The notes below the pieces were generated by a model. That model saw only the letters and a program-made list of their open reading frames with translations, made no database searches and was not told where the DNA came from. Made by a program: the position numbers and the translations under genes. Of a stretch of 64,000 bases of DNA, positions 8,403 to 16,663 are shown in pieces (positions within the stretch are counted from its first letter, which is position 1; each line of letters opens with the position of its first letter). Source of the stretch: G963663365 sp963663365 (GTDB lineage: Bacteria > Hinthialibacterota > Hinthialibacteria > Hinthialibacterales > G963663365); the NCBI GenBank assembly GCA_963663365.2, contig CAXXIH010000008.1, forward strand, positions 2,356,001 to 2,420,000, read 5' to 3'.

Positions 8403-9898
8403 CTAATAGTCGATATTTGAATCCTGGGTTTTTCATTTACTGAAACTTCCAGCGATTCGATAACATGTCCTTCTTTTCGTTTCACGCGAAAAACGCGTTT
8501 AAGCCAAGGATATTTTTGAAAAACGCTATCCCAATGAGCCTGATCGTAATCGGAACGCTCGAAGACAACACCTTCTTTAAATTGCATATCCCAGATATGA
8601 AGGCTTCCATAATGACAAAGAATGATGGCCCAGCCACCGACTAGGCAAGCACAAATCCCCATTGCGATGAATTGTCTCTTGCCAAAGTAGACTAATATAA
8701 TTCCTGCGGCAAATAGCAGCGCCACACAAGGAATCCATATCCACAACTTTTCGGGAATCGCAACAACAAAGAAGAATGTGAAGATGAGGCCGCATACACC
8801 TAAAGCAGTCCCAAGGATTGCGGCGGGAATCTTTAGGTAAGGCCATAAATCCTCTTTGGCAAGAATTTCCACATACGCCTTACCACACACAATCGCCAGC
8901 GGGGCGAGTACAGGCAAAAGATAATGCGACTGTTTTTGAGGCAGCAGGCTTAGAAGGCAGAAGGGAGCGGCAACCGCATAAAGGCAAAGACGCTGCGTGA
9001 TATTTTCCATCGTGTACCGCGAGCGCCAAAGATGGATAAACATCGCAGGCAAGAAGAATAGAAGCGGAAGCAGCAAGTCTGGGGCGTGCTCAAAATAGTA
9101 ATAGAAAGGACCATAATGCCGCGCGGTTGGATTCGAAACCTCAGCCCCAAACGGCAGCAAAAACTGTGAAATAAAGACTTGCCGTGCATCGGGAACCAGA
9201 ATCACCAGCGCCACGAACCAAACCATAGACAGCGGCACAACCATCATCAGCCAAAGCCAGAATCGCTTGTTGAGAACCTCGCAAAATTCCCGGTTCCGCC
9301 ATAAAAAAAACAACACCGGTAGCCCTATATACATCAAAATTGGCGGGCCCTTGGTCATAATGCCAAGCACAAGCATAAGAACCAACACCGGTAACCAACG
9401 AGTATCGCGCGTCTGCAAATGCCTATCGAACGCAAATAGGCTTAGTCCGCAAAAAAGCGCGAATTGCATATCATACGTGCCTTGGCGGGCCATTGAGTAA
9501 AAATGGTGCATAAGCGTCAGACAGATTACCGACGCAATACCCGTTTCGCGTCCACCGGCCGATTTGCCCCAGAAATAGACCAATGCAAGCAGTCCTGCCG
9601 CACATAACACTGAAGGCAGACGCTGCTCGAAACGGCCGGCGTCCCCAAACACCCAACTCCAAAATACGCCATGCCAGTAAAACAAAGGTGGCTTGGTCAA
9701 ATGCGGCTCCCCATCAAGTCGAGGCACCAGAATTTCGCCGGTTGTCACCATATTGACAATGACCTGCCGGCACCGCCATTCCGCATTGGTTGAGGACGGT
9801 GAATCTCCCAAACGAAAAAGCATAACCCCAATAGCTCCTGCAAAGATAAGAGCAATAGAAATGCTTCGCCATTTTTTATCGGTCATATTCGAAATCAT
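8399..9898 (-). CDS. ArnT-like GT39/GT-C family membrane glycosyltransferase
   Basis: 499 residues, around eleven hydrophobic segments. The first periplasmic loop has the expected acidic residue (NAEWRCRQVIVNMV) and the signature GEPHLTKPPLFYW, as in ArnT/PMT-type enzymes that take sugars from polyprenyl-phosphate donors. The C-terminal 100 residues are soluble and lack a recognisable motif. Likely modifies lipid A, a glycan or a protein in the periplasm; acceptor unknown. ATG at 9898 has little Shine-Dalgarno sequence; the alternative ATG at 9886 has none either. Confidence 0.82.
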   Translation of the reverse strand: MISNMTDKKWRSISIALIFAGAIGVMLFRLGDSPSSTNAEWRCRQVIVNMVTTGEILVPRLDGEPHLTKPPLFYWHGVFWSWVFGDAGRFEQRLPSVLCAAGLLALVYFWGKSAGGRETGIASVICLTLMHHFYSMARQGTYDMQFALFCGLSLFAFDRHLQTRDTRWLPVLVLMLVLGIMTKGPPILMYIGLPVLFFLWRNREFCEVLNKRFWLWLMMVVPLSMVWFVALVILVPDARQVFISQFLLPFGAEVSNPTARHYGPFYYYFEHAPDLLLPLLFFLPAMFIHLWRSRYTMENITQRLCLYAVAAPFCLLSLLPQKQSHYLLPVLAPLAIVCGKAYVEILAKEDLWPYLKIPAAILGTALGVCGLIFTFFFVVAIPEKLWIWIPCVALLFAAGIILVYFGKRQFIAMGICACLVGGWAIILCHYGSLHIWDMQFKEGVVFERSDYDQAHWDSVFQKYPWLKRVFRVKRKEGHVIESLEVSVNEKPRIQISTIS

Positions 9899-9961
9899 TC
9901 TTGCGAATTTTCTACGTTAAATATTAAAACAACTCGATCTTGATCCTTTATTGTTACTTGT

Positions 9962-10114
9962 ATGCAACCTTTTTATTCGCAATTACTTTTACGCAGAATG
10001 AAAGCCTATATCCGCGCACAAGACAATCAAGTGAAGAAGGGTATTTGTTCGAAGCGAAATAATGCGCAACAGTCTAAAAACAGGCTCCAAGCACAGGCCA
10101 CTTCAGCTTCCTGA
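9962..10114 (+). CDS. Possible 50-residue basic small protein
   Basis: The frame ATG 9962 to TGA 10114 encodes MQPFYSQLLLRRMKAYIRAQ and continues basic and glutamine-rich. There is no Shine-Dalgarno sequence and no family is recognised. It fills most of the gap before the pseudopilin gene and may be fortuitous. Confidence 0.2.
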   Translation: MQPFYSQLLLRRMKAYIRAQDNQVKKGICSKRNNAQQSKNRLQAQATSAS

Positions 10115-10184
10115 CAGGCATTTCTATATATGATAAATTGCAGTCTGGATTATTTGAATAATTCATCCAAGGAAAATATGGAAC

Positions 10185-10805
10185 ATGGATTCGGCTCGAA
10201 ATCGGACACGCCAAGAAATCGGAGCTTTCACATTAATCGAACTGCTGATCGTCGTCGCCATTATCGGTATTTTGGCAGCGATCGCCGTTCCCAATTTCAT
10301 GAACGCTCAAATCCGGGCAAAAATCTCCCGGTGCGTATCGGATATGAAGTCGCTTGAGTCTGCGCTTGAAATGTACAGGATGGACAACAGTGCCTATCCC
10401 ACATGTAATCAACCGCGAGTTCCGGGGACCTACGATAGCTGGCATCCAAACGAAGTACGCTTCTACCGAATGACAACGCCTATCAGCTACATCAACTCCG
10501 TCCCCCGAGATCCCTTCACATCCAAAGCCGCTGATGATTGGAAACAATGGGGTTGGGCATATGACTATGTCAACAATTACGGAGATAGCCATGACGGCGG
10601 ATGGGGACATCTATGGCGCATGAGCAGCTGGGGACCGGATCGAATCAATGGCTGGGGCGGTCAGCGGGATGGCAAGTGTATCAATGGCTATCCAAATTTT
10701 ATCTACCAATCGTCGAATGGCCTAATCAGCTATGGCGATGTGGTTTGGGTCGGTCCCAAAGATGCGCAAAGCACGAACTTCTGTAACATTCGGAATGGCG
10801 TCTAA
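10185..10805 (+). CDS. Type II secretion/type IV pilus-like pseudopilin
   Basis: 206 residues. A short basic leader (MDSARNRTRQEIGA) precedes the methylation/helix signature FTLIELLIVVAIIGILAAIA, so it should be cut by prepilin peptidase and inserted by its hydrophobic helix. Immediately before the Phe stands Ala with Gly one residue earlier, so cleavage after GA or after G are both possible. The remainder has a conserved block MKSLESALEMYRMDNSAYPT, then PISYINSVPRDPF, shared with the pseudopilin at 38171. These proteins form pseudopili or are surface-displayed in several candidate phyla. AAGGA lies 11 bases before the ATG. No secretion genes are adjacent. Confidence 0.88.
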   Translation: MDSARNRTRQEIGAFTLIELLIVVAIIGILAAIAVPNFMNAQIRAKISRCVSDMKSLESALEMYRMDNSAYPTCNQPRVPGTYDSWHPNEVRFYRMTTPISYINSVPRDPFTSKAADDWKQWGWAYDYVNNYGDSHDGGWGHLWRMSSWGPDRINGWGGQRDGKCINGYPNFIYQSSNGLISYGDVVWVGPKDAQSTNFCNIRNGV

Positions 10806-10820
10806 TCAACGTCGTGATAA

Positions 10821-11063
10821 GAAGTCCTTTCATCGCAAATACAGCGAATAGAAGATGGCAAAAGGAAAGTCTTTCGTTACTCATCCCATGAAAAGTCCAA
10901 ACCTTGGGTGCTTCTGATCGTCAATTTGTATGTCGATCCTACACGCTTTCAATGGACTGACGCTCAGTTTCGAGCAGCGAATTGGCTCTTCGAGTTTTTT
11001 CCTAACAAGCTAAAAATTAATTATAGAAAACTGGAGTTAGGCCAAAAAAGCCGCAAACCTTAG
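10821..11063 (+). pseudogene. Start-less 80-codon open frame, probable gene remnant
   Basis: The frame opens just after TAA at 10818 and runs 80 codons to TAG at 11061 without an ATG. The product is clearly protein-like: RIEDGKRKVFRYSSHEKSKP, WVLLIVNLYVDPTRFQWTDA, QFRAANWLFEFFPNKLKINY. A GTG at 10908 (VLLIVNLYV) is the only plausible start, giving 51 residues. No family recognised. The simplest reading is the 3' end of a gene whose 5' end was lost or frame-shifted next to the pseudopilin gene. The rest of the gap to 11138 shows nothing. Confidence 0.4.
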
Positions 11064-11138
11064 CTTTTGTCAACTTTTCTCTTATACGTGTGCGGGGGCT
11101 TTATAAAGAAGCATTTATAAGGCGCTTTGCTGTGTATC

Positions 11139-11501
11139 TCACTCAAAAAGTATCGGCTGTTCGTTACCGGCGGGGTCGATGTGCCGCAGACGTTCAAGCA
11201 GCTGTTCATGTAGGTCTTTGCAGTCCTCGCCAAGTTGCACGGCTTCGGCGTCTTTGCTTGTATCCGCCATCTCCGGAGTTATCAGTAGCCCTTGTATGTT
11301 GCCCTCTTTGTCCAGTAGCGGGAGGTCTTCAAGTTTGAACTCGTCAAAAAGCCCGGCTTGTTGCGCCTGCCGTGGCCGTACCGCCCGTCTTAACTCTTCA
11401 TCCGTCAAACGCAGCAGACGCTCAAGATAAGCCTTCAGCTCCCTCTGCGCCGTCAGGCTGTTTGGGCTTGTAACTATGTTGCGTCTTTTCTTAGCGGTCA
11501 T
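11139..11501 (-). CDS. Hypothetical protein, helical and charged
   Basis: 120 residues, predicted soluble, rich in Leu, Glu and Arg: AQRELKAYLERLLRLTDEEL, AGLFDEFKLEDLPLLDKEG, then LGEDCKDLHEQLLERLRHID. The composition looks genuinely coding. No Shine-Dalgarno sequence is seen before ATG 11501, so the real start may differ. No family is recognised; the DEEL/LLDKEG pattern is too general to assign a role. It lies downstream of two tiny ORFs that follow the tandem FGE-like gene, all leftward. Confidence 0.5.
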   Translation of the reverse strand: MTAKKRRNIVTSPNSLTAQRELKAYLERLLRLTDEELRRAVRPRQAQQAGLFDEFKLEDLPLLDKEGNIQGLLITPEMADTSKDAEAVQLGEDCKDLHEQLLERLRHIDPAGNEQPILFE

Positions 11502-11573
11502 AGTCCGTGTTCACTTTCAGCTATTAAATACGATTCTTAATCAGAATGAATATTTTTAAACTTGATTGATTTT

Positions 11574-11714
11574 TCAAATGAAGATTTCCTCGTCATCATT
11601 CCCAAGCTCATCTTCTATCATTTTTTGAAAATCAGATTTTGACCGCTTGTGTTTTTTTTGTTCGCATATAGTGATTTGAATATAGCGTGATTCCTTGAAG
11701 CGAACATGTCCCAT
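11574..11714 (-). CDS. Possible 46-residue small protein
   Basis: ATG at 11714, preceded by GGAAAG at 4-base spacing, reads MGHVRFKESRYIQITICEQK and ends in an acidic tail (MIEDELGNDDEEIFI). The composition is protein-like but no family is recognised. It could be the 3' part of the gene that starts at 11856 after a frameshift, or an independent peptide. Confidence 0.3.
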   Translation of the reverse strand: MGHVRFKESRYIQITICEQKKHKRSKSDFQKMIEDELGNDDEEIFI

Positions 11715-11760
11715 TTAGCTTTCCATTTTCCCGCGTTTCTTCCAATCGAGACGACTTCAG

Positions 11761-11856
11761 CTAGCCTTGGGCCAGTTTCTTCAGTAAGTGCACGTTTGGC
11801 TGTCCATCACTGGCATAGGCAATAAAAAGCAAGGTCGAAACAAAAATCTGTTTCAC
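11761..11856 (-). pseudogene. Truncated reading frame with signal peptide after the FGE-like gene
   Basis: GTG at 11856 follows an excellent GGAGGGAG site, 32 bases past the end of the FGE-like gene. It encodes VKQIFVSTLLFIAYASDGQP and then meets TAG after 31 codons. Reading through the TAG, the same frame stays open 42 more codons. A strong ribosome site and signal peptide in front of so short a product suggest a gene broken by a nonsense mutation. Confidence 0.35.
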
Positions 11857-11888
11857 AATACTCCCTCCAGATTCAGAATTCCAAACGC

Positions 11889-13955
11889 TCACGGATAATC
11901 TCTCACCAGCCGCAGACCGGCGTCCTCCACACGTTCGTTCTGTTTGGCATGGTCACGGGCAGCGGAGCGGCAGGCATCGGCGGGGCTTTTCCAAGAACCG
12001 CCGCGTAAGACTCTCTCGTTGCCACTAGCCGGGCCTTGTGGGTCAACTTGTGGCAAGCCCGTGTATGGCCCGTAACGGTCCTCACACCACTCTTTGACAT
12101 TGCCGTAGATGTCGAATAGGCCAAAGGTATTCGGCAACTTAAGGCCGATACTTTTAACAAGCCCGAAACTGTTGCCCTCATACCAGCCGTAGGCATCCAG
12201 TTGGGAGACTTCATCGCCCCAGAAATAGGGCGTATCGGTGAAGGCGCGGCAGGCGTATTCCCACTCGGCTTCGGTGGGTAGGCGGAATGTGCCGACGTTT
12301 TGCCGGTTCAGCTGCTTGATAAGTGAGTCGCAATCACTCCATGAAACATTCTGTACCGGGTCGTCCCAACGGTTGCGATATTCGGGCGGCACTCCACCCA
12401 TGACAGCTTGCCATTGTCCCCAGGTGTATTCATAGGCGCTCATGTAGAACGGTTCGCTGAGGGTGACTTCATGTTGCGGGCTTTCATTCCCGTTTGGTGA
12501 ACCCATGGCGAACGTACCCGGTGGCAGAAGTACCATTTGCAGAGGTTTTGCCCCGTTTGGCAACCGGCGTAAAAAGATTGTTGTCTGCTTTGGTTCAAAA
12601 GGCGTCGGTGTGAATGTGGGAGTAGGTGTGGAAGTTGGTGTAGGTGTAGGCGTAGGCGTATATGTTGGAGTTGGGATTGCAGTTGGAACTGCTATTTCAT
12701 AATTCATCGCAAGTCTAAAGCCCACCGTATCAATTTTGTATTCTTCTGGCTGCCAATTCCGCCATGACGCTCTCGCGTAAGCGGGAGTATAGCTCCAGGC
12801 ACCTCCACGCATTATGCGAGCTGTTCCCGTTGGCGGACCTTGCGGATCTATCTGTGGCCCGCGTTCATACGTACTTTCAAACCAGTCCGAGCACCATTCG
12901 TAGACATTCCCGGGCATGTCATAAAGTCCCCAAGGATTTGGGAGTTTTGTGCCAACGTCTTTTGTTCCCAGTGGATTGTTGTTTCCTTCATGCCACATAT
13001 AGAGATCTATTTGCTCATATCCTGGATCGTCTCCCCAGAAGTGTATGGTATTGGTTCCCGCTCGATAAGCGTATTCCCACTCTGCTTCAGTGGGCAATCG
13101 AAATTCGCCTATACCCATTGAGTTAAGGTTCCCGACAAATTTCATGCAGTCATTCCAGGAAACTCTTTCGACGGGCCTATTGGGCAGTCCGCTGTTATAG
13201 GATGGATTGTTACCCATCACGCTCTCCCACTGGGCTTGCGTGACTTCATACTTTCCCAATAAAAATGGCTTCGTGATTTGCACTGTATGTTGAGGCCAAT
13301 CGCGATCACCGGCAGGCTCACTTGCTCCCATGATAAAACTGCCTTCGCGAATAAGAACCATCTCCAACGGTGTCGATCCTTGAGGTAAATCCAAAGATAT
13401 TATCGTTGTGTCGCCGACGTTTATTGGTGGTCCGGTCGGTGTTGGGGTAGAAATGGGCGTAGGCGTAACTTCGGGTGTCTCGAAGTATTGGCTCCAATCG
13501 CCGGTGATGTGCACTATATAATTGGATTCTTCATTTCGTGTTTTGAATGAAAAAGTGAGAATATTGCCACTAAAGCCGATCAAATTTGCATTCTGTGGCT
13601 CGGTTCTTATCCTCAAAATAGTATTCGTTGGCTTTCCAATACGAACAATTCCAACAACAGGATTTACATATTCTTGAGTTTGTCCTTGCGTGTGTCCAAT
13701 GCATAAAAAAGTTGTGTCGTTGATATACAAATGACTTTGATCACGATCGTATATAAATCGAGAATACATTACATCTGAATGGATGTTTTGATCAAAATAC
13801 TGATCATTAAATTCAAAGGCGTCGATAATCTGAAATCCTGGGATAAGTTCAACAAATGTTGATACGTCAGCGGGTGTGAAGTGTGACTCCTGTGCAGCTA
13901 CTTCACCGATTAGAATTACCGAGAGAATTGCGAAAGATATGGGAAATGACTTCAT
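11889..13955 (-). CDS. Secreted protein with two tandem formylglycine-generating-enzyme (SUMF1-like) domains
   Basis: Start is ATG 13955 (MKSFPISFAILSVILIGEVA), with AGGAGG 7 bases upstream and a signal peptide directly after; an earlier in-frame start lacks both. 688 residues: an N-terminal domain of unknown type (about 25-170), a Thr-Pro linker, FGE domain 1 (about 185-415), a long Thr-Pro linker (about 420-455), FGE domain 2 (about 460-688). Both domains carry the fold signatures: GSFIMGASE/GTFAMGSPN, RLPTEAEWEYA in each, and RGGAWSY versus RGGSWKS. Domain 1 has no cysteine after RGGAW and domain 2 only one (DACRSAARD), so neither has the two catalytic cysteines of true FGE. A binding or structural role is more likely than sulfatase activation. 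Confidence 0.85.
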   Translation of the reverse strand: MKSFPISFAILSVILIGEVAAQESHFTPADVSTFVELIPGFQIIDAFEFNDQYFDQNIHSDVMYSRFIYDRDQSHLYINDTTFLCIGHTQGQTQEYVNPVVGIVRIGKPTNTILRIRTEPQNANLIGFSGNILTFSFKTRNEESNYIVHITGDWSQYFETPEVTPTPISTPTPTGPPINVGDTTIISLDLPQGSTPLEMVLIREGSFIMGASEPAGDRDWPQHTVQITKPFLLGKYEVTQAQWESVMGNNPSYNSGLPNRPVERVSWNDCMKFVGNLNSMGIGEFRLPTEAEWEYAYRAGTNTIHFWGDDPGYEQIDLYMWHEGNNNPLGTKDVGTKLPNPWGLYDMPGNVYEWCSDWFESTYERGPQIDPQGPPTGTARIMRGGAWSYTPAYARASWRNWQPEEYKIDTVGFRLAMNYEIAVPTAIPTPTYTPTPTPTPTSTPTPTFTPTPFEPKQTTIFLRRLPNGAKPLQMVLLPPGTFAMGSPNGNESPQHEVTLSEPFYMSAYEYTWGQWQAVMGGVPPEYRNRWDDPVQNVSWSDCDSLIKQLNRQNVGTFRLPTEAEWEYACRAFTDTPYFWGDEVSQLDAYGWYEGNSFGLVKSIGLKLPNTFGLFDIYGNVKEWCEDRYGPYTGLPQVDPQGPASGNERVLRGGSWKSPADACRSAARDHAKQNERVEDAGLRLVRDYP

Positions 13956-14245
13956 GGCCGCGCCTCCTGTGCGTGCTACCGGTTTGTGCCCACTACGAGG
14001 ATATTTTTTCACCGCCAGGGCGGGGTGTAAAGAGGGTTTTATGCTATTTGATTTATGCTAAACGGGTACGGACGGATTGAAGGGTGTCGGCACGAACGTC
14101 GGCAGTCAGGCGGCTTTTCATGGCAAACCATGGCGCTCCGAAGCACAAACGTATCAAGAAAATGAGAACCGTAAGTCTGATAAAGTGAGAGTCTTAGACA
14201 CTCAAAAACCGTCTATGTCATGGTGCGGCAAAAAGGTAGAAAAAG
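13956..14245. other. Intergenic region between the FGE-like gene and tmRNA
   Basis: No supported gene. A plus-strand frame of about 70 codons runs into the tmRNA and ends in the AAGVEPAS-type peptide that results from translating a tmRNA T-arm, so it is not real. Sequence just left of 14246 is the T-rich run-out of the tmRNA. Confidence 0.4.
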
Positions 14246-14595
14246 TGGAGGCGGCGGGAGTCGAACCCGCGTCCGAGCCTGAACACCTATAAGGCGCTAC
14301 GTGCGTAGCCTTCGCGTAATTCAATCACCGCTGGCGCAAAGGCAACCTCCCGCGGTGACGGGCCCCCTGAAATCTCACACCCGCGCCGGAGACATACGCG
14401 GTTGCCAGCCTCTCCTGTATGACGCCACACGCCCAGCCGAAAAGGCGGAGCCGAACGGGACGATGACTACATTAAGCAGCCATGGGGAGTTCTTGATAGT
14501 CGGCAGTTATATTGCCTTCCGCCTGTTTAACGAGGCAGCGGACCTCGGCACGCTCCGTATAAGCATCACAAACCCGTCGAAGCCGTTTCGCCCCC
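14246..14595 (-). ncRNA. ssrA: Transfer-messenger RNA (one-piece tmRNA)
   Basis: The minus strand begins GGGGGCGAAACGGCTTCGAC (5' end 14595), the canonical tmRNA start, and ends with a T-arm (GCGGG TTCGACT CCCGC) and an acceptor strand CGCCTCC plus discriminator A at 14246. GGGGGCG pairs with CGCCTCC with one G-U. Length 350 nt is normal. The tag frame after the usual ATAACT resume context reads ADYQELPMAA followed by TAA, ending in the expected double alanine. The next genomic bases are CTT, so the 3' CCA is not encoded and must be added. T-runs follow at once. It rescues stalled ribosomes together with SmpB. Confidence 0.95.
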
Positions 14596-14771
14596 TTTCT
14601 TCAGCGTTCAAATCGCCCGTCAGTCAGCACGAACGGGACGATCTTTTATTGTCATAGGTAATTCTATCGCACCGGACGCCTTATGACCATGCACCACCCC
14701 CGTTCTCGGTACTGCCCTGCATCATTAGTCTGAAAGCCGCATATCCGGAGATTTGCTTTGGATTATTCATT

Positions 14772-15578
14772 ATGAGCCACCACGATTCCTATAGCCTTCA
14801 AACCTTTAGGCTCGATTTAGCCTATGACGGCACCGATTTTTGGGGCTGGCAACGTCAACCTCAGGGACGAACCGTTGAGGGCTGTCTTTTTGAAACCATA
14901 AAGCAAGTCACGCAAAACGAACCCAAACTGCATGTCGCGGGACGAACCGATACAGGCGTCCATGCGGAGCATCAGGTCGTCAGAGTACAGGTCGATACCC
15001 GGCTCGATGCTGAAACACTACTCCGGGCCGTCAATGCCGTGGCGCCGGAAGATATCTCCGTTTCTTCGGTAATGCCTGTTCAAGCGGATTGGGATCCACG
15101 CCGCGAGGCCGTCGAAAGAACGTACTATTACGCCATCCTAAACCGCTCTGCGCGGTCCTGCCTGTTACGCAGCCGAGTGATCCACGAGCGCGACCCCCTG
15201 AATATCGAAGCCATGCAGCAGGCGGCAAATCATTTTGTGGGAAAGCACGATTTCACATCCTTCCGCAGCCTGCACTGCGATGCAGACAATCCTGTTCGCA
15301 CAATAACCAATTTTGAGATTGTAAAATCAGGACTAATTATTTTCCTTTTGGTGCAAGGCCATGCTTTTCTCCGGCACATGGTGAGAACATTGGCAGGTAC
15401 ATTAATTGATGTGGGCCGCAACGAACTTTCGCCCGATAAAATCCCCGGCGTCCTGGAAGCACGGAACCGCGAATTGGCCGGAATGACATCCGCCGCCAAA
15501 GGACTCACACTCGCTCGTATCCGTTACAAAGGCGATCCTGCTTATACCAAGGCGGACCTTCCCCATTGGATACCATAA
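14772..15578 (+). CDS. truA: tRNA pseudouridine synthase A
   Basis: 268 residues. Makes pseudouridine at positions 38-40 of the tRNA anticodon arm. RLDLAYDGTDFWGWQRQP is the family N-terminus; AGRTDTGVHAEHQVV near residue 60 contains the catalytic aspartate; FLRHMVRTLAGTLIDVGRNE near residue 205 is the conserved C-terminal motif. Full length. Lies divergently from tmRNA and convergently to the small Cys protein gene. Shine-Dalgarno sequence before ATG 14772 is weak. Confidence 0.95.
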   Translation: MSHHDSYSLQTFRLDLAYDGTDFWGWQRQPQGRTVEGCLFETIKQVTQNEPKLHVAGRTDTGVHAEHQVVRVQVDTRLDAETLLRAVNAVAPEDISVSSVMPVQADWDPRREAVERTYYYAILNRSARSCLLRSRVIHERDPLNIEAMQQAANHFVGKHDFTSFRSLHCDADNPVRTITNFEIVKSGLIIFLLVQGHAFLRHMVRTLAGTLIDVGRNELSPDKIPGVLEARNRELAGMTSAAKGLTLARIRYKGDPAYTKADLPHWIP

Positions 15579-15604
15579 AACATTCTTGCAAATGGGCGGT
15601 CCAA

Positions 15605-15802
15605 CTACACTTTGGTCCCTATCTTATCCATCTTATCAGTCAACATCTTCCCCAATGACGGGATCGATTCCGCAAGTGCTCGTACGGCACAGGAGCCATC
15701 GGTCTTCAATCCCACAGGGGGGAGGTACCATTCACATTTCTTTTCCTGGCATTCCGCGAATTCATCACGCCCCGCAGAAAGAATGGGACAAATCATCGCC
15801 AT
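15605..15802 (-). CDS. Small four-cysteine protein
   Basis: 65 residues; AGAGGAG lies 8 bases before ATG 15802. Cysteines at positions 5, 18, 23 and 38 (MICPILS, FAECQEKKCEWYL, GSCAVRAL) followed by an amphipathic helix. The pattern resembles small proteins seen widely in bacteria with a CPxL...C...C motif that may bind metal or iron-sulfur. Function unknown. Last gene of the leftward cluster; a possible own promoter (TTGACT, 16 bases, TGATAA) lies upstream. Confidence 0.65.
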   Translation of the reverse strand: MAMICPILSAGRDEFAECQEKKCEWYLPPVGLKTDGSCAVRALAESIPSLGKMLTDKMDKIGTKV

Positions 15803-15888
15803 AATTCGATCTCCTCTTTTATTTTATATTCTATTGAATGTATCTCTTTCTGTTATCACGGACGAACCGATGCAAGTCAAAATATACT

Positions 15889-16524
15889 TTAGCGGCTGCG
15901 CCGCCACTGGCGTAGCCGTGTAACGTCCGACACCAGAACTTCGCTTATATTTACCACACCTTTACAATCGGCAACGATCCGCAAACCATGACCGCCGATA
16001 ATGCTTACCGGGAAATGGGCCGACCGATTAGTAACTAATTGATTCGTGAGCTCTTGTCGTATTTCGACGGCATATTGATAGATGCCTTTTTGCTTCAACA
16101 CATCCTCCGGCTTAAGCCAAGAAACAATCAAATTACCATCTGTATCGGAGTTAAGTGCAATTGTAACTTCAACATAGCCTTGCGCAGGCAAATGCAGCTG
16201 ATTCGGTCCAATATAGAACCATGATGCCGCTTGTGAGGGGTGAAGCGAGAGTGCGGTCATGGTATCGGCCTCGTCCGATCCATCTAAAGTTGTCATCGAT
16301 TGACTCGCAACGGCAATTCTCCCTCCATGACCGTCCAATCCAATCTCGCTGCCACCTCCCACTTTATTGTAGTCCTGAAGGACATCGCTCAGACGCCATC
16401 GAACCTGCGGATGGCTCCATAAAGTAACCGCCCATAAAACACCACATACCGCGAGTACGAATAGACTCCAAAGCAACAACGGTCTTAATTGCGGTTTAGC
16501 CTTTATACGCTCAATCAGACTCAC
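15889..16524 (-). CDS. Membrane-anchored hypothetical protein
   Basis: 211 residues from GTG at 16524, chosen because AAGGAT lies 6 bases before it; the open frame upstream has an un-protein-like composition. One transmembrane segment (LLLWSLFVLAVCGVLWAVTL) near residue 17, then an exported domain of about 165 residues with beta-rich character (GYVEVTIALNSDTDGNLIVS, AHFPVSIIGGHGLRIVADC). The exported part might be a galactose-binding-like jelly roll, but no family can be named. Next upstream on the same strand is the deoxyribosyltransferase-like gene. Confidence 0.6.
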   Translation of the reverse strand: MSLIERIKAKPQLRPLLLWSLFVLAVCGVLWAVTLWSHPQVRWRLSDVLQDYNKVGGGSEIGLDGHGGRIAVASQSMTTLDGSDEADTMTALSLHPSQAASWFYIGPNQLHLPAQGYVEVTIALNSDTDGNLIVSWLKPEDVLKQKGIYQYAVEIRQELTNQLVTNRSAHFPVSIIGGHGLRIVADCKGVVNISEVLVSDVTRLRQWRRSR

Positions 16525-16663
16525 GGTTAAATCCTTCGGTCTTATCTCCACACAGTTAACGATTCTCCGGTCTTTCGTGTATCGGAGCTGAAGGCAAAAA
16601 TTATCGCATACCGCAAACCGCACTCATCCGCAAATCGTAAACATTTCGACAGCAGGCTTATCC

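Noticed and set aside
14077..14292. 71-codon plus-strand frame ending VEAAGVEPASEPEHL
   Set aside because: Its C-terminus is the translation of the tmRNA T-arm region, a well-known artefact.
14301..14657. 118-codon plus-strand frame
   Set aside because: Lies antisense over the tmRNA gene, which explains the sequence fully.
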